From NCBI RefSeq assembly GCF_003347635.1, contig NZ_QDFY01000006.1, positions 1 through 64,000 of the forward strand: 64,000 bases of DNA, read 5' to 3'. Below, piece by piece: positions 22,201-32,105 of this stretch. The stretch comes from Sphingosinicella terrae (lineage in GTDB: Bacteria > Pseudomonadota > Alphaproteobacteria > Sphingomonadales > Sphingomonadaceae). Position 1 is the stretch's first letter. Each line of letters begins with the position of its first letter. A program made the position numbers and the translations under genes. The notes under the pieces were generated by a model. It was not told where the DNA came from. It did no database searches and saw only the letters and a list, made by a program, of their open reading frames with translations.

Positions 22201-24602
22201 CCCGCTTCTCGCGCATGCTCCAGGGCGAGCGCGATCTCGCCACGGTGTCGAACCTGATCATGTCCGAGCTGGCGCCCCTGGTGAACGCCCAATATGGCGT
22301 CTTCTACGTCACCCGCCGCGATGAGGACGAATCGAAGCTCGAGCTGGTCGCGAGCTATGGCGCTGAGAGCCATGACGCGCTCAAGCGGGAGTTCAAGCTG
22401 CGCGAGGGCCTGATCGGTCAGGCCGCTGCCGACAAGCGCCCGATCCTGCTCGAGGACGTCCCGGGCGACTTCATTCGGATCGGCTCCGGCCTCGGCCATG
22501 CCGCGCCGGCCAATATCAACATCCTGCCGGCCTTGTTCGAGGACGACGTCAAGGCAGTGATCGAGCTCGCCTCCTTCAGCGAGTTCAACGAGACTCACCA
22601 GAGCTTCCTCAACCAGCTGATGGAGTCGATCGGCATCGTGCTCAACACGATCGCCGCGACGATGCGCACCGAGGGCCTGCTCAAGCAGTCGCAGCTGCTG
22701 ACCCAGGAGTTGCAGGCCCGCCAGACCGAGCTCACCACCAAGCAGGAAGAGCTGCACGCGACCAACGAGGAGCTGCAGGAGAAGGCGCAGCTGCTCGAGA
22801 ACGAGAAGAAGCAGGTCGAGGCGAAGAATCTCGAGATCGAGATGGCCCGCCGCGCGATCGAGGAGAAGGCCGAACAGCTCGCGCTCACCTCGAAGTACAA
22901 GTCCGAGTTCCTCGCCAATATGAGCCACGAGCTGCGTACGCCGCTCAATTCACTGCTGATCCTCTCGAAGCTGCTCGCCGACAATCCGCAGGGCAACCTG
23001 AACGAGAAGCAGACGGAATTCGCCCGCACCATCCATTCCGCCGGCTCCGACCTGCTCAACCTCATCAACGACATCCTCGACCTGTCGAAGATCGAATCGG
23101 GCACGATCTCGATCGAGATCGGCGACATGCCGATGAGCGGGCTCAAGCAGCATATGGAGCGCACTTTCCGGCAGCTCGCGTCTGACAAGGGGCTCGAGCT
23201 TCGGATCGACTTCGACGAGACCCTTCCCCAGACGATCCGCACCGATGAGAAAAGGCTTCAGCAGATCGTCCTCAATCTCCTGTCCAACGCGTTCAAGTTC
23301 ACGGCCGAGGGCAGCGTCACCCTGGCAGCGCGCCGCGCCGAAGGCGGGTGGAGCACGAATCATCCGGTGCTTCGCAATTTCGACCACGCCATCGAGATCG
23401 CGGTCACCGACACCGGGATCGGTATCCCCGAGGACAAGCAGAAGCTGATCTTCGAGGCGTTCCAGCAGGCCGACGCCACCACCAGCCGCAAATATGGCGG
23501 CACCGGCCTCGGCCTGTCGATCAGCCGCGAGATCGCCCGTCTGCTCGGCGGCGAGCTTCAGGTCCGGTCCCGGCCGGGCGAGGGTTCGACCTTTACCTTG
23601 TTCGTGCCGCTCGAGGCCGCCGCCGTCGCGGCTGCGCTCCCCGGGGCGGGCAACGCCCGCTACGAGAATAGCGGCGCGACCGTGCCGAGCGCTCTGCCGG
23701 CGACGATCGAAGTCAGCGACGACCGGGATTCCCTGGGCAATGATCCGTTCGTGCTGATCGTCGAGGACGATGTCACCTTCGCCTCGATCCTCCTCGACCT
23801 CGCGCGCGAGGCCGGACTCAAGGGCGTGATCTCGACCGCCGGCGCCGGCACGCTGGCGATGGCACGCAAGCTTCGGCCAGACGCGATCACCCTCGATCTC
23901 GGACTGGACGACATTAACGGATTCGTGCTGCTCGACCTGCTCAAGCACGATCCCGAGACGCGCGACATCCCGATCCACGTCATTTCCGGAGCAGACGAGC
24001 TCGCCTCGGTGACCGGGCTCGGCGCCTTCGGGGTCACCGGAAAGCCCGCGGACGACCAGGATCTGGCACAGGTGTTCGGGCGGATGCGGGAGGCGGCCTT
24101 GACCGGCAAGCGCCGCCGCCGGGCTCGGACGATCGACGAAACGGCCGAAAAGCCCGCACGGTCGATACCGGAGCTGGCCGGCTCCAAGATCCTCATCGTC
24201 GACGACGACATCCGGAACATCTATTCGCTGACCAGCGTATTGGAGAGCTATGATGTCGAGGTGCTCCATGCCGAGCGTGGCCGAGACGGCATATTGATCC
24301 TCGAACAGACGCCCGAGATCGACGTCGCCCTGATCGACATCATGATGCCCGAGATGGACGGATACGAGACGATGCAGCAGGTACGGGCGATGCCCGCGCT
24401 GGGCCAGGTGCCGCTGATCGCGGTGACCGCCAAGGCCATGAAGGGCGACCGGCAGAAATGCCTCGAAGCCGGCGCCTCCGACTATATCGCCAAGCCGGTC
24501 GACATCGATCTCCTGCTCGCTTTGCTCAGGGTGTGGATCGGCAAGCGGCGCAGCCAGGTGGCCCTCGCGGCACCCCGGGCCATGCCCGAGGCGACTCACT
24601 GA
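19215..24602 (+). CDS. Poly-HAMP cytoplasmic hybrid histidine kinase (HAMPs-GAF-HisKA-HATPase-REC-REC)
   Basis: 1795 residues from a GTG at 19215 with AAGGAG upstream. No membrane segment is visible. Residues about 1-980 are tandem HAMP units: ten 92-residue blocks, each holding a canonical HAMP ([20 protein letters not shown]) and a divergent one ([13 protein letters not shown]), so about twenty HAMPs. A GAF domain follows (995-1149), a coiled coil (1150-1225), HisKA with H1238 in [10 protein letters not shown], HATPase with NLLSNAFKF and [10 protein letters not shown] (1340-1465), then two receivers with D1561 and D1708. The layout recalls fungal group III (Nik1-like) osmosensing kinases and their bacterial relatives. 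The kinase gene at 24605 follows two bases later. Confidence 0.95.
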   Translation: MNELSPRDFLDRRQLVSALRSFRRGDFSVRLPEDLSGTDGEIARLFNEVVTLEEQMTGEFERLSLVVGKEGKISQRGRVRGATGGWEAKLRAVNELIEDMVQPTAEVARVIGAVAKGDLSQTMTVEIDGRPLRGEFLRIGKIVNTMVEQLASFASEVTRVAREVGTEGKLGGQANVRGVAGTWKDLTDNVNAMATNLTGQVRNIAEVTTAVASGDLSKKITVEVKGEILELKNTINTMVDQLNSFASEVTRVAREVGTEGKLGGQARVEGVAGTWKDLTDNVNLMAENLTGQVRNIAEVTTAVASGDLSKKITVDVKGEILELKNTINTMVDQLNAFASEVTRVAREVGTEGKLGGQAQVPGVGGTWKDLTDNVNLMADNLTGQVRNIAEVTTAVARGDLSKKITVDVKGEILELKNTINVMVDQLNAFASEVTRVAREVGTEGKLGGQAQVPGVGGTWKDLTDNVNLMADNLTGQVRNIAEVTTAVARGDLSKKITVDVKGEILELKDTINVMVDQLNAFASEVTRVAREVGSEGKLGGQAQVEGVAGTWKDLTDNVNLMAGNLTGQVRNIAEVTTAVARGDLSKKITVDVKGEILELKNTINVMVDQLNSFASEVTRVAREVGSEGKLGGQAQVEGVGGTWKDLTDNVNAMAANLTGQVRNIAEVTTAVASGDLSKKITVDVKGEILELKNTINTMVDQLNSFASEVTRVAREVGTEGKLGGQAQVRGVGGTWKDLTDNVNLMAENLTGQVRNIAEVTTAVARGDLSKKITVDVKGEILELKNTINVMVDQLNSFASEVTRVAREVGTEGKLGGQAQVPGVGGTWKDLTDNVNLMATNLTNQVRGIADVVTAVAQGNLKRKLTVDAKGEIAALAETINFMIETLSTFGDQVTNMAREVGIEGRLGGQARVPGAAGLWRDLTDNVNQLAANLTNQVRSIADVATAVTKGDLTRSIAVEASGEMAALKDTINEMIRNLKEQTLKNAEQDWLKTNLARFSRMLQGERDLATVSNLIMSELAPLVNAQYGVFYVTRRDEDESKLELVASYGAESHDALKREFKLREGLIGQAAADKRPILLEDVPGDFIRIGSGLGHAAPANINILPALFEDDVKAVIELASFSEFNETHQSFLNQLMESIGIVLNTIAATMRTEGLLKQSQLLTQELQARQTELTTKQEELHATNEELQEKAQLLENEKKQVEAKNLEIEMARRAIEEKAEQLALTSKYKSEFLANMSHELRTPLNSLLILSKLLADNPQGNLNEKQTEFARTIHSAGSDLLNLINDILDLSKIESGTISIEIGDMPMSGLKQHMERTFRQLASDKGLELRIDFDETLPQTIRTDEKRLQQIVLNLLSNAFKFTAEGSVTLAARRAEGGWSTNHPVLRNFDHAIEIAVTDTGIGIPEDKQKLIFEAFQQADATTSRKYGGTGLGLSISREIARLLGGELQVRSRPGEGSTFTLFVPLEAAAVAAALPGAGNARYENSGATVPSALPATIEVSDDRDSLGNDPFVLIVEDDVTFASILLDLAREAGLKGVISTAGAGTLAMARKLRPDAITLDLGLDDINGFVLLDLLKHDPETRDIPIHVISGADELASVTGLGAFGVTGKPADDQDLAQVFGRMREAALTGKRRRRARTIDETAEKPARSIPELAGSKILIVDDDIRNIYSLTSVLESYDVEVLHAERGRDGILILEQTPEIDVALIDIMMPEMDGYETMQQVRAMPALGQVPLIAVTAKAMKGDRQKCLEAGASDYIAKPVDIDLLLALLRVWIGKRRSQVALAAPRAMPEATH
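19545..22152 (+). repeat. 276-bp tandem repeat array inside the poly-HAMP kinase gene
   Basis: The period is exactly 276 bp (for example AACATCGCC at 19821, 20097 and 20373). Seven units starting at 19821 are near-identical at both DNA and protein level; one unit before and two after are more diverged. Such repeats invite recombination, so the HAMP number may vary between strains. It is coding, not CRISPR. Confidence 0.95.
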
Positions 24603-24604
24603 GC

Positions 24605-26701
24605 ATGACCGGGACGATTCCGAGCCTGGCGGCCAACGGCGCGCCTGCGATCGCTGCAGGATCGCGAGCGCGCGTCCTGATCGTCGACGACGACGAGCGC
24701 AACCTGCTCGCCATCCGCACGGTGATCGAGGACATCGCGGATGTCGAGACCGCCTCTTCGGGCGAGGAGGCGCTTCGTCACCTGCTGAAGAGCGAATTCG
24801 CGGTCATCCTGCTCGACGTCTACATGCCCGGACTGGACGGCTACGAGACCGCACAGCTCATCCGGCAGCGCGAGCAAACCAAGCGCATCCCGATCGTCTT
24901 CCTTTCCGCCGTCAACAAGGAGAAGGAGCATCTGATCCGCGGTTACGCGATGGGCGCCGTCGACTATGTGTTCAAGCCGGTCGAGCCGGTCGTGCTCCGA
25001 TCCAAGGTCGCGGTTTTCGTGGATCTGTTCACGATGACCCGCGAGATCCAACGCAAGGCAGAAATGGAGCAGCGCCTGCTCGACGAGAATCTGCGCGCCA
25101 ATGCCGAGCGGCTTCGCGTCGAGCAGGAGCTTCGTCTGGCCGAGCAGCGGCAGGCGGCGATCATCCGCTCGCTGCCGATCATCCTCTACATCGAGCCCGA
25201 CGGCGTCAGTCCCCGCGTGCCGCAATTCGTCGGCGGCAATTTCGCCGCGGTCACGGGATTCCCGTTCGACGCGGTCCAGGAACGGCCGACGATATGGGCG
25301 GAACGGCTCCATCCGGACGACCGGGAACGGGCGCTGCAGGCGCTGCACGAACGTCGGCGCACCGGCTTCATGGCGATCGAATATCGCTGGCAATGCGCCG
25401 ACGGCTGCTACAAGCATTTCCTGGATCAGGCGGTCCTGCTCAGAGACGCGGATGGCGGCGCCACCCAATATGCCGGCACCCTGCTCGACGTCAGCGACCG
25501 CAAGGACCTCGAGAACCAACTGCTGCAGGCGCGCAAGATGGACGCGATCGGCAAGCTGACCGGCGGCATCGCCCATGACTTCAACAATCTCCTGGCCGCG
25601 GTCCTCGGCGGCATCGGCCTGATCGAGCGGCGCCTGCCGCTGGGCGACGATCACAAGAAGATCCTCACGATGACCCGGCGCGCGGCCGAGCAGGGATCGG
25701 AGCTCGTAGGGCGCCTGCTCGCCTTCGCGCGGCGCCAGCAGCTCCAGCCGGCCGAGATCGACCTCGCCCGGCTGTCCAGCAACGTCACCGATCTGCTCGC
25801 TCACACGCTCGGCGGGCTCGTCGAGCTGCAGTGGGAGGCGGACGAGCAGATCTGGTGCGCGTTTGCGGACAGCACACAGCTCGAGCTCGCTCTGATGAAC
25901 CTCATCATCAATGCGCGCGACGCGATGCCGAAGGGCGGCCGGATCAAGGTCGAGGCGCGCAACGCCGCCGCCGAAGGCGACAATCCGCTCGGCCTCCCCG
26001 CCGGCGACTATGTCGTGCTGGCCGTCAGGGACAATGGCAGCGGCATTCCGGCCGACATTCTCGAGCAGGTCACGGAGCCGTTCTTCACCACCAAGCAAAT
26101 GGGCGAGGGCACCGGGCTCGGCCTGTCGATGGTCTACGGCTTCGCGCGTCAATCAGGCGGGGCGATCGACATCGCCTCGGCCGTCGGCGAAGGCACCATA
26201 GTCGAAATCTGGCTACCGCGGGCGCCGGAGCGTGCGCGCCACGGCGACACCGCGGCCGAAACCTGCGACGGCGGCGAGGAGGCGATGCGGCCGCTCCGGG
26301 TCCTGCTCGTCGACGATCATGCCGCGGTCCGCGAGACGACGGCAGGCATGCTCGCCGATCTGGGCCACGAGGTCGAATCCGCCGCCGACGGTCGGTCGAT
26401 GCTGCGGCAGCTCCGTGCCTCGCCGGACGGATACGATCTCATTGTCACCGATTATGCGATGCCCGGAATGTCGGGCGGCGAGCTCCTGCACAAGGCGCGG
26501 ACCGTCCGGGTCGACCTGCCGGCGATCATCATCAGCGGCTATGCCGATGCCGAAGCCATATTGAGCAAGCCGGCCGACGCGATCGTGCTGACCAAGCCGT
26601 TCTCGCTCGACCAGATGCGGGCTGCGATCCGGAGCGTAATGCCCCCGTCGGTAGCGGACGCAGCCCCGGCCCCGGCGCCCATTGCCAGGACGGCGGGCTA
26701 G
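24605..26701 (+). CDS. Hybrid histidine kinase/response regulator (REC-PAS-HisKA-HATPase-REC)
   Basis: 698 residues from the ATG at 24605, two bases after the stop of the giant kinase. Domains in order: receiver (about 20-140, D71 in [11 protein letters not shown] at DYVFKPVE), a coiled linker, a PAS domain (about 185-305), HisKA with H324 in [12 protein letters not shown], HATPase ([11 protein letters not shown], then [13 protein letters not shown]), and a C-terminal receiver (570-680, D616 in [11 protein letters not shown]). The N-terminal receiver could accept phosphate from the upstream kinase, making a relay pair. Its stop overlaps that of the convergent AidB-like gene within CTAG. Confidence 0.95.
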   Translation: MTGTIPSLAANGAPAIAAGSRARVLIVDDDERNLLAIRTVIEDIADVETASSGEEALRHLLKSEFAVILLDVYMPGLDGYETAQLIRQREQTKRIPIVFLSAVNKEKEHLIRGYAMGAVDYVFKPVEPVVLRSKVAVFVDLFTMTREIQRKAEMEQRLLDENLRANAERLRVEQELRLAEQRQAAIIRSLPIILYIEPDGVSPRVPQFVGGNFAAVTGFPFDAVQERPTIWAERLHPDDRERALQALHERRRTGFMAIEYRWQCADGCYKHFLDQAVLLRDADGGATQYAGTLLDVSDRKDLENQLLQARKMDAIGKLTGGIAHDFNNLLAAVLGGIGLIERRLPLGDDHKKILTMTRRAAEQGSELVGRLLAFARRQQLQPAEIDLARLSSNVTDLLAHTLGGLVELQWEADEQIWCAFADSTQLELALMNLIINARDAMPKGGRIKVEARNAAAEGDNPLGLPAGDYVVLAVRDNGSGIPADILEQVTEPFFTTKQMGEGTGLGLSMVYGFARQSGGAIDIASAVGEGTIVEIWLPRAPERARHGDTAAETCDGGEEAMRPLRVLLVDDHAAVRETTAGMLADLGHEVESAADGRSMLRQLRASPDGYDLIVTDYAMPGMSGGELLHKARTVRVDLPAIIISGYADAEAILSKPADAIVLTKPFSLDQMRAAIRSVMPPSVADAAPAPAPIARTAG

Positions 26702-28362
26702 ACCGCGACGTCGCCAGTCTGTCGGGCGAGAATCGCCGTCACGTCGGCGGTCAACGGAAGCGTGCCGAAGGCGCGGCCGCCGGTGTCGTCCAGCCGGCTG
26801 GAGATGAAGGCGTCGGCAACGGCGACCGGCGCGTGGCGCGCCAGCAGCGACGCTTGCAGCACCAGGGCCATCCGCTCGGCCAGCATGCGCGCTTGCGCCT
26901 CCGGCGGTGCGCCGGCGCGGAGCAGGCCGGCAAGCGCATCGATGGCGTGGTCGAGCCGCGGGTCCGCGCCCCGGGCGAGCGCCAGCTCAGCCATGAACGT
27001 CTCGAATGCGGAAGGCTCGCGATGGAGCGTCCGCAGGATGTCGAGCGCGATGACATTGCCCGAACCTTCCCAGATGGCATTGAGCGGCGATTCCCGGAAC
27101 AGGCGAGGGAGCGGGCTCTCCTCGACATAGCCGGCACCTCCCAGGCACTCCATGCATTCGTAGACGAAGCCGGGATTGCGCTTGGTCAGCCAATATTTGG
27201 CCACCGCGACGGCCAGCCGGGCGAAGGCGCGTTCCCCCTCGCCGGCGCCATCGAAGGCGCGACCGACACGGAAGGTGAGGGCCACCGCCGCCTCATATTC
27301 CACCGCCAGATCGGCGAGCACGCCGCGCATCGCCGGCTGGTCTATGAGGCTCTTCTGGAAGGCGCGGCGGCCGGCGGCATGATGCACGGCCAAAGCGAGC
27401 GCCATGCGCATGATACCGAGCGTACCGGCGATGGTGCCGAGCCGGGTATGGTGGACCATCTCGATGATGGTCCGCACGCCCCTTCCCTCCTCGCCGAGCA
27501 GCTCGGCATAGGCATCGTGATATTCGATCTCGGCCGACGCGTTGGAACGATTGCCGAGCTTGTCCTTCAAGCGCATGAGATGGATGGCGTTGCGCTCGCC
27601 GTCCGGCTTGATCCTCGGCACCAGGAAGCAGGACAATCCACCCTCGCTATAGGCGAGCGTGAGGAACCCGTCGCTCATCGGCGCCGAGCAGAACCATTTG
27701 TGACCGACCAGGCGGAAGGCATGACCGCCGCTTCCGTCCAGCCGATGGGCGCGGGTCGTATTCGCGCGCACGTCGCTCCCGCCCTGCTTCTCCGTCATCG
27801 CCATGCCGAGGGAGATGCCCCGCTTTTCCGCGATCGGCCGCAGCGGCGCGTCATAGACCCCGCCGACCAGCTTCGCGGCCCATGGCGCGCCGACCGCGGC
27901 GGCGCTGCGGAGCGCCGGCACCGCCGCATAGGTCATATTGATCGGACACATGGTCCCGGCCTCGGCCTGGGTGAACAAAGCGAGCATCGCCGCGTGACCG
28001 ACATGACCGCCGGCGCCGGGCGCCCGCCAGGCGATGTCGTGGATGCCGTGCTCCATCGCCAGCGCCATCAGCTGGTGGTAGGCGGGGTGGAAGCGCACCT
28101 CGTCGAGGCGGCGACCCTGGCGATCGAAGGTCCGAAGCTCCGGCGGATGCCGATTGGCGAGCTCGCCGAGCTCGATGACCGCTTCGGATCCCACCGCCGC
28201 GCCGAGCGCGTCGAGACGCGGATCGAGCCAGCCACCGCCCTCCCGCAGCGCCGCGTCGCGAAAAGCGACATCCGTCGCGTAGAGGTTGCGGCCGGCAAGT
28301 TCGTCCGGCTGGTTGGCGACGTCGTGGGTCAGCAAGCGGGTCGCGGGAGCGTGGGGAGGCAT
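26698..28362 (-). CDS. AidB-like acyl-CoA dehydrogenase family protein
   Basis: 554 residues, close to E. coli AidB (541) and longer than ordinary acyl-CoA dehydrogenases. The AidB-type signature GMAMTEKQGGSDVRANTT is present near 190-207, then HKWFCSAPMSDGFLTLA, NRSNASAEIEYHDAYAEL and the late ECLGGAGYVEESPLPRLFRE. AidB binds FAD and DNA and belongs to the adaptive response to alkylation in E. coli; in many bacteria the role is not shown. The start ATG at 28362 gives MPPHAPATRLLTHDVANQPD, typical of the group. Adjacent to a DUF454 gene, divergent. Confidence 0.92.
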   Translation of the reverse strand: MPPHAPATRLLTHDVANQPDELAGRNLYATDVAFRDAALREGGGWLDPRLDALGAAVGSEAVIELGELANRHPPELRTFDRQGRRLDEVRFHPAYHQLMALAMEHGIHDIAWRAPGAGGHVGHAAMLALFTQAEAGTMCPINMTYAAVPALRSAAAVGAPWAAKLVGGVYDAPLRPIAEKRGISLGMAMTEKQGGSDVRANTTRAHRLDGSGGHAFRLVGHKWFCSAPMSDGFLTLAYSEGGLSCFLVPRIKPDGERNAIHLMRLKDKLGNRSNASAEIEYHDAYAELLGEEGRGVRTIIEMVHHTRLGTIAGTLGIMRMALALAVHHAAGRRAFQKSLIDQPAMRGVLADLAVEYEAAVALTFRVGRAFDGAGEGERAFARLAVAVAKYWLTKRNPGFVYECMECLGGAGYVEESPLPRLFRESPLNAIWEGSGNVIALDILRTLHREPSAFETFMAELALARGADPRLDHAIDALAGLLRAGAPPEAQARMLAERMALVLQASLLARHAPVAVADAFISSRLDDTGGRAFGTLPLTADVTAILARQTGDVAV

Positions 28363-28582
28363 GGACGGCGACTAGCACATTCCCCGGCGGCGGGTCAGCC
28401 GGCCTTGATCGGCCCCGTTTCCGGAACGATACTTCTCGGCGCCCCCCGGCGCCGTGGCCGGGGAGCCAGTGGCCGGGGCCGCCCTTGCGAGCTTCCCCTC
28501 CTTCGCATGGGGAGAGTGCCCCGATCCGCGATGGTTCAACCCTGGGCTGGACAGCCCCGCTGTATCCGCGCACCGGCGCTCG

Positions 28583-28936
28583 ATGATCCGGCTCGGCTAC
28601 ATGATCCTCGGCGCGATCTCTCTGGTCCTCGGCGTGGTCGGGACGGTGGTGCCGCTGCTGCCGACCGTGCCCTTCGTCATTCTCGCCGCCTTCCTGTTCG
28701 CACGCGGTCATCCGGGCGTCGAGCGTTGGCTGGTCGAGCATCCGCGCTTCGGACCGCATATCGTGGCATGGCGGACGCGCCGGGCGATCAGTCGGCGAGG
28801 GAAGAAGGCGGCCACCGCCGCCTTCGCCTTCAGCATCACCCTCGGCTTCCTGCTCCTGGACTTCCCCTGGTCGTTCCTGCCGCTCGCCGCCAGTCTGGTC
28901 GCCGGAAGCTGGATATGGACCCGCCCCGACGGCTAA
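28583..28936 (+). CDS. YbaN/DUF454 family inner membrane protein
   Basis: 117 residues from the ATG at 28583. The family pattern is clear: LGAISLVLGVVGTVVPLLPT, VPFVILAAFLFARGHPGVER and WLVEHPRFGPHIVAWRTRRA, with two or three membrane segments. No ribosome-binding site stands out, and a longer frame from 28454 is possible but its extension looks non-coding. Function unknown. It precedes the moa cluster by 64 bases. Confidence 0.9.
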   Translation: MIRLGYMILGAISLVLGVVGTVVPLLPTVPFVILAAFLFARGHPGVERWLVEHPRFGPHIVAWRTRRAISRRGKKAATAAFAFSITLGFLLLDFPWSFLPLAASLVAGSWIWTRPDG

Positions 28937-29000
28937 GGCGGCATTCCGCCACGCCGATGTCCACGGCGGGACAGGAACGGGCAAGGATGGTCGCATTGCG

Positions 29001-29240
29001 ATGAGGATCCTCTTCTTCGGCAGGCTTGGCGAGACGATCGGCCGTGAACTCGACCTGACGCCGCCCCCGTCGGTGAACACGGTCGGCGCGCTGCGGCGGC
29101 TGCTCGCAGAGCGCCACCCCGATGCCGACCTCAACGGACCGCGGTTGCGCGTCTGTGTCGACGATTCGGTCGCCGGGGACGAAGATCCGATCGACGACGC
29201 CAGCGAGATCGCCTTCCTGCCGCCGCTGTCCGGTGGCTGA
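29001..29240 (+). CDS. moaD: Molybdopterin synthase small subunit MoaD
   Basis: 79 residues with a ubiquitin-like fold: MRILFFGRLGETIGRELDLT at the start and the functional C-terminal diglycine in PPLSGG. The terminal Gly becomes a thiocarboxylate that donates sulfur to precursor Z. It is followed one base later by moaE, the large subunit. Confidence 0.96.
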   Translation: MRILFFGRLGETIGRELDLTPPPSVNTVGALRRLLAERHPDADLNGPRLRVCVDDSVAGDEDPIDDASEIAFLPPLSGG

Positions 29241-29241
29241 G

Positions 29242-29700
29242 ATGGCGATCCACAGCCGACTGGCCGATACGCCGTTCGAACCCGAAAGCGAGCTGGCCGG
29301 CTTCATCGCCGAGCTCGACGGCGAAGGCGCGGTAGTGAGCTTCGTCGGGCTGGCGCGGCCGGCCACCAAAACGGGAGAGGCGGTCCACGGCCTCTTCCTG
29401 GACCATCATCCGCGCCTCACCGTTCTCTCGCTGGAAGCCATCGCGGCCGAGTCTGAGCGGCGCTTCCAGGTGAGCGCGGTCCGCATCGTCCATCGCTGCG
29501 GCGCGATCCGTCCCGGCGAGCCGATCGTCTTCGTCGCCGCCGCCTCGCGCCATCGCCGCGCCGCTTTCGAGGCGGCCGACTATCTGATGGACCGGCTGAA
29601 GACCGAGGCGATGTTCTGGAAGCGCGAGGACGGACCGGACGGGTCGCGCTGGATCGAGCCGACCGACCGGGACTATGCCGACCGCGACCGCTGGCGCTAA
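29242..29700 (+). CDS. moaE: Molybdopterin synthase catalytic subunit MoaE
   Basis: 152 residues from the ATG at 29242. Family marks: GAVVSFVGLARPATKTGEAV, HGLFLDHHPRLT, RIVHRCGAIRPGEPIVFVA, SRHRRAAFEAADYLMDRLK and TEAMFWKRE with the catalytic Lys pair. It joins MoaD in a heterotetramer that converts cyclic pyranopterin monophosphate to molybdopterin. Confidence 0.96.
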   Translation: MAIHSRLADTPFEPESELAGFIAELDGEGAVVSFVGLARPATKTGEAVHGLFLDHHPRLTVLSLEAIAAESERRFQVSAVRIVHRCGAIRPGEPIVFVAAASRHRRAAFEAADYLMDRLKTEAMFWKREDGPDGSRWIEPTDRDYADRDRWR

Positions 29701-29711
29701 AGGGCCGTCTC

Positions 29712-30251
29712 ATGCCGGGAAGAATTGACGAGAGGCTGACCTTCCACCCGTTGCGGATCGCGGTTCTCACCGTCTCCGACACCCGAACCGAGGAGACGGA
29801 CACGTCCGGAAAGCTGTTGGCCGAGCGGCTCGCCGCCGCGGGCCACATATTGGCGGGGCGCACCATCGCCACCGACGATGTGGAGGCGATACGCAGCCGG
29901 ATCCGGGTCTGGGCCGACGATCCGGAAGTCGACGTCATCCTCACCACCGGCGGCACCGGCTTCGCGCCGCGCGACGTGACGCCGGAAGCGGTGAAGCCGT
30001 TGTTCCGGCGCGAGATGGACGGCTTCTCGATCGTCTTCCACCAGGCCAGCCTCGGCACGGTCGGCGTCTCCACGCTGCAGTCGCGTGCCTTTGCCGGCCA
30101 GATCGACGACACGTTCGTCTTCTGCCTGCCGGGCTCGACCGGCGCCTGCCGCGACGGCTGGGACCTCGTCCTCTCCCTCGAGCTGGACAGCCGCTATCGC
30201 CCCTGCTCGCTCGCCGGTCAGGTTCCCCGGCTGCGGCATCTGTGCGCATGA
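29712..30251 (+). CDS. moaB: Molybdenum cofactor biosynthesis protein B
   Basis: 179 residues. MoaB/MogA fold: [20 protein letters not shown] near 16-35, [20 protein letters not shown] near 75-95 and [20 protein letters not shown] near 137-156. The TGGTG and PGS motifs form the molybdopterin site; members adenylate molybdopterin before metal insertion by MoeA. Its stop overlaps the moaC start (ATGA). Confidence 0.94.
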   Translation: MPGRIDERLTFHPLRIAVLTVSDTRTEETDTSGKLLAERLAAAGHILAGRTIATDDVEAIRSRIRVWADDPEVDVILTTGGTGFAPRDVTPEAVKPLFRREMDGFSIVFHQASLGTVGVSTLQSRAFAGQIDDTFVFCLPGSTGACRDGWDLVLSLELDSRYRPCSLAGQVPRLRHLCA

Positions 30252-30733
30252 GCGGCCTCAGCCATCTCGACGAGGCCGGCCGCGCGCGGATGGTCGACGT
30301 CTCCGACAAGGCGCCGACGCACCGGGTCGCCACCGCCATCGGCGAAGTGCGATGCCTCGAGGAGACGCTGGCGCAGGTGCAGGCCGGAACCGCGCCCAAG
30401 GGCGCCGTCGTCCAGACCGCGGAGCTCGCCGGCATGATGGCGGCGAAGCGGACGGCCGACCTCATCCCGCTCTGCCATCCGCTGCCGCTCACCAAGGTCG
30501 ATGTGCGCATCGCCATCGACGAGGCGCTGCCAGGCTTCCGGATCGAGGCGGAGGCGCGCACGAACGGGGTCACGGGTGTCGAGATGGAAGCGCTCACCGC
30601 CGTCTCGGTCGCCTGCCTGACCCTGTTCGACATGCTGAAGGCGATCGACCGGACGATGACGATCGGCGGGATCGCGGTGACGGCGAAGAGCGGCGGCAAA
30701 TCGGGCGACTGGCAGCGGACGCCGGCACCTTGA
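30248..30733 (+). CDS. moaC: Cyclic pyranopterin monophosphate synthase MoaC
   Basis: 161 residues from the ATG at 30248, overlapping moaB by four bases. Signature: [16 protein letters not shown] near 15-30, [20 protein letters not shown] near 57-76, then [10 protein letters not shown] and [20 protein letters not shown], ending GGKSGDWQR. With MoaA it makes cPMP from GTP. moaA itself is 3.3 kb downstream on the other strand. Confidence 0.97.
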   Translation: MSGLSHLDEAGRARMVDVSDKAPTHRVATAIGEVRCLEETLAQVQAGTAPKGAVVQTAELAGMMAAKRTADLIPLCHPLPLTKVDVRIAIDEALPGFRIEAEARTNGVTGVEMEALTAVSVACLTLFDMLKAIDRTMTIGGIAVTAKSGGKSGDWQRTPAP

Positions 30734-31914
30734 TCACCTTCGACGAGGCCACCGCGTTGGTAGGGCGCGCGGCCTCGCCTCTCGCTGTCGAGACGGTTCC
30801 GATCGAGCGGGCGCAAGGACGGGTACTGGCGCGAAGCGTCGAGGCACGGGTCGATTCGCCGCCCTGCAATGTCTCGGCGATGGACGGCTATGCGCTGCGC
30901 GATGCCGACCTCGCCGAGCTGCCGGCGCGGCTGCGCGTCGTCGGCCAGTCCTTTCCCGGCGACGGCTTCGTCGGCACGCTCGGTAAGGGCGAGTGCATAC
31001 GCATCTTCACCGGCGGGCCGGTGCCGCCGGGCGTCGACCGCGTGGTCATCCAGGAGAATGTCGAGCGCGACGGCGACATCGCGCTGATCGGGCAGGGGCC
31101 TGGCGAGGCGCGGCACATCCGCCGCGCCGGCTCCGACTTTCGAGCCGGCGCCGTGCTGCTCGAACCGGGCAGGCGCCTGGATGCGCGGGCTTTGGTCGCG
31201 GCGGCGGGCGCCGATCATGGGGAAATCGAGGTGTGGCGGCGGCCGCGACTGATCGTCCTCGGCACCGGTGACGAGCTCGTGGAGCCGGGACGTGCCCGGT
31301 CCACGCCCGCGGCCATCCCCGAGAGCGTGTCCTACGGCGTCGCCGCCCTCGCCGAGGCGTGGGGAGCGAACACGGTCGGGCGCCGCCGGCTGCGCGACGA
31401 TCTGGCCGCGATGAGCGAGGCCGCGGCCGAGGCGGTCGCGGCGGCCGACCTGGTGGTCGTCACGGGCGGCGCCTCGGTCGGCGACAAGGATTTCGCCAAG
31501 CCGATGTTCGGCGAGCCGCTCGATCTGATCTTTTCAAAGGTCGCGATCAAGCCGGGCAAGCCGGTCTGGCTCGGGCGGCTCGGCACCACCCTGGTGATGG
31601 GCCTGCCCGGCAACCCTACCTCGGCGCTGGTGACCGCGCGCCTTCTTCTCGCGCCGCTGCTCGCCGGCCAGACCGGCCGCGATCCGGCCGAGGCGCTGCG
31701 ATGGCGCTCGGCGCGGCTGGCGGCGGCGCTCGGCCCCTGCGGCGACCGCGAGACATTCGTGCGCGCGCGCCGTGAGGACGACGCGGCAATTCCACTCGGC
31801 AACCAGGATTCGGGCGCGCAGCACAGCCTCGCCGCCGCCGATTGGCTGATCCGCCGCCGCGCCGGCGCTCCCGCCGCCGGGGCCGGCGAGATCGTCGAGG
31901 TGCTCGATTTCTGA
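30730..31914 (+). CDS. moeA: Molybdopterin molybdenumtransferase MoeA
   Basis: 394 residues from a TTG at 30730 that overlaps the moaC stop; no ATG gives the conserved N-terminus [20 protein letters not shown]. Further marks: [11 protein letters not shown] near 48-58, [14 protein letters not shown] near 93-106, [11 protein letters not shown] and [20 protein letters not shown] near 290-310, and a C-terminal [13 protein letters not shown]. MoeA inserts molybdate into adenylated molybdopterin. Confidence 0.95.
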   Translation: MITFDEATALVGRAASPLAVETVPIERAQGRVLARSVEARVDSPPCNVSAMDGYALRDADLAELPARLRVVGQSFPGDGFVGTLGKGECIRIFTGGPVPPGVDRVVIQENVERDGDIALIGQGPGEARHIRRAGSDFRAGAVLLEPGRRLDARALVAAAGADHGEIEVWRRPRLIVLGTGDELVEPGRARSTPAAIPESVSYGVAALAEAWGANTVGRRRLRDDLAAMSEAAAEAVAAADLVVVTGGASVGDKDFAKPMFGEPLDLIFSKVAIKPGKPVWLGRLGTTLVMGLPGNPTSALVTARLLLAPLLAGQTGRDPAEALRWRSARLAAALGPCGDRETFVRARREDDAAIPLGNQDSGAQHSLAAADWLIRRRAGAPAAGAGEIVEVLDF

Positions 31915-31934
31915 CGCCCTAGAGCCTGTCCTGG

Positions 31935-32077
31935 TCAGGTGAGTCGGCGGCTCTTGGGCTGTCCGCGACGGGTGACCGACATCAGCGCGAGCAGAAGCGC
32001 GGCGAGGATGATCAGGAACACATAGCCAGGACGAGGAACGTGTCACGGTCATAGTCGTAGCGAAAGGCCAACGACAA
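31935..32077 (-). pseudogene. Possible frameshifted small membrane-protein gene
   Basis: On the minus strand a TTG frame from 32077 with GAGGGAG upstream reads MSLAFRYDYDRDTFLVLA and then stops soon after. Shifting frame near 32025, the sequence continues as a membrane helix and basic tail, VFLIILAALLLALMSVTRRG, ending at 31935. Joined, they would give a single-helix protein of about 46 residues. The 143-bp span is not a multiple of three, so a two-base insertion or one-base loss is implied. It could also be chance or a sequencing error. Confidence 0.35.
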
Positions 32078-32105
32078 GCGCTCCCTCGCGCCACTCGGCC
32101 TGTCC

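Noticed and set aside
20688-22928. A 746-codon minus-strand frame opposite the HAMP repeats
   Set aside because: It only mirrors the repeat period of the real gene and has no ribosome-binding site or family pattern.
28423-28450. GGAAC in the gap before the DUF454 gene
   Set aside because: No CGTT or GTT at 16-17 bases; only the -35 matches.
25831-29004. A 1057-codon plus-strand frame running over several genes
   Set aside because: It crosses the hybrid kinase in another frame and the antisense of the AidB-like gene, and ends just past the start of moaD; composition is shadow-like.
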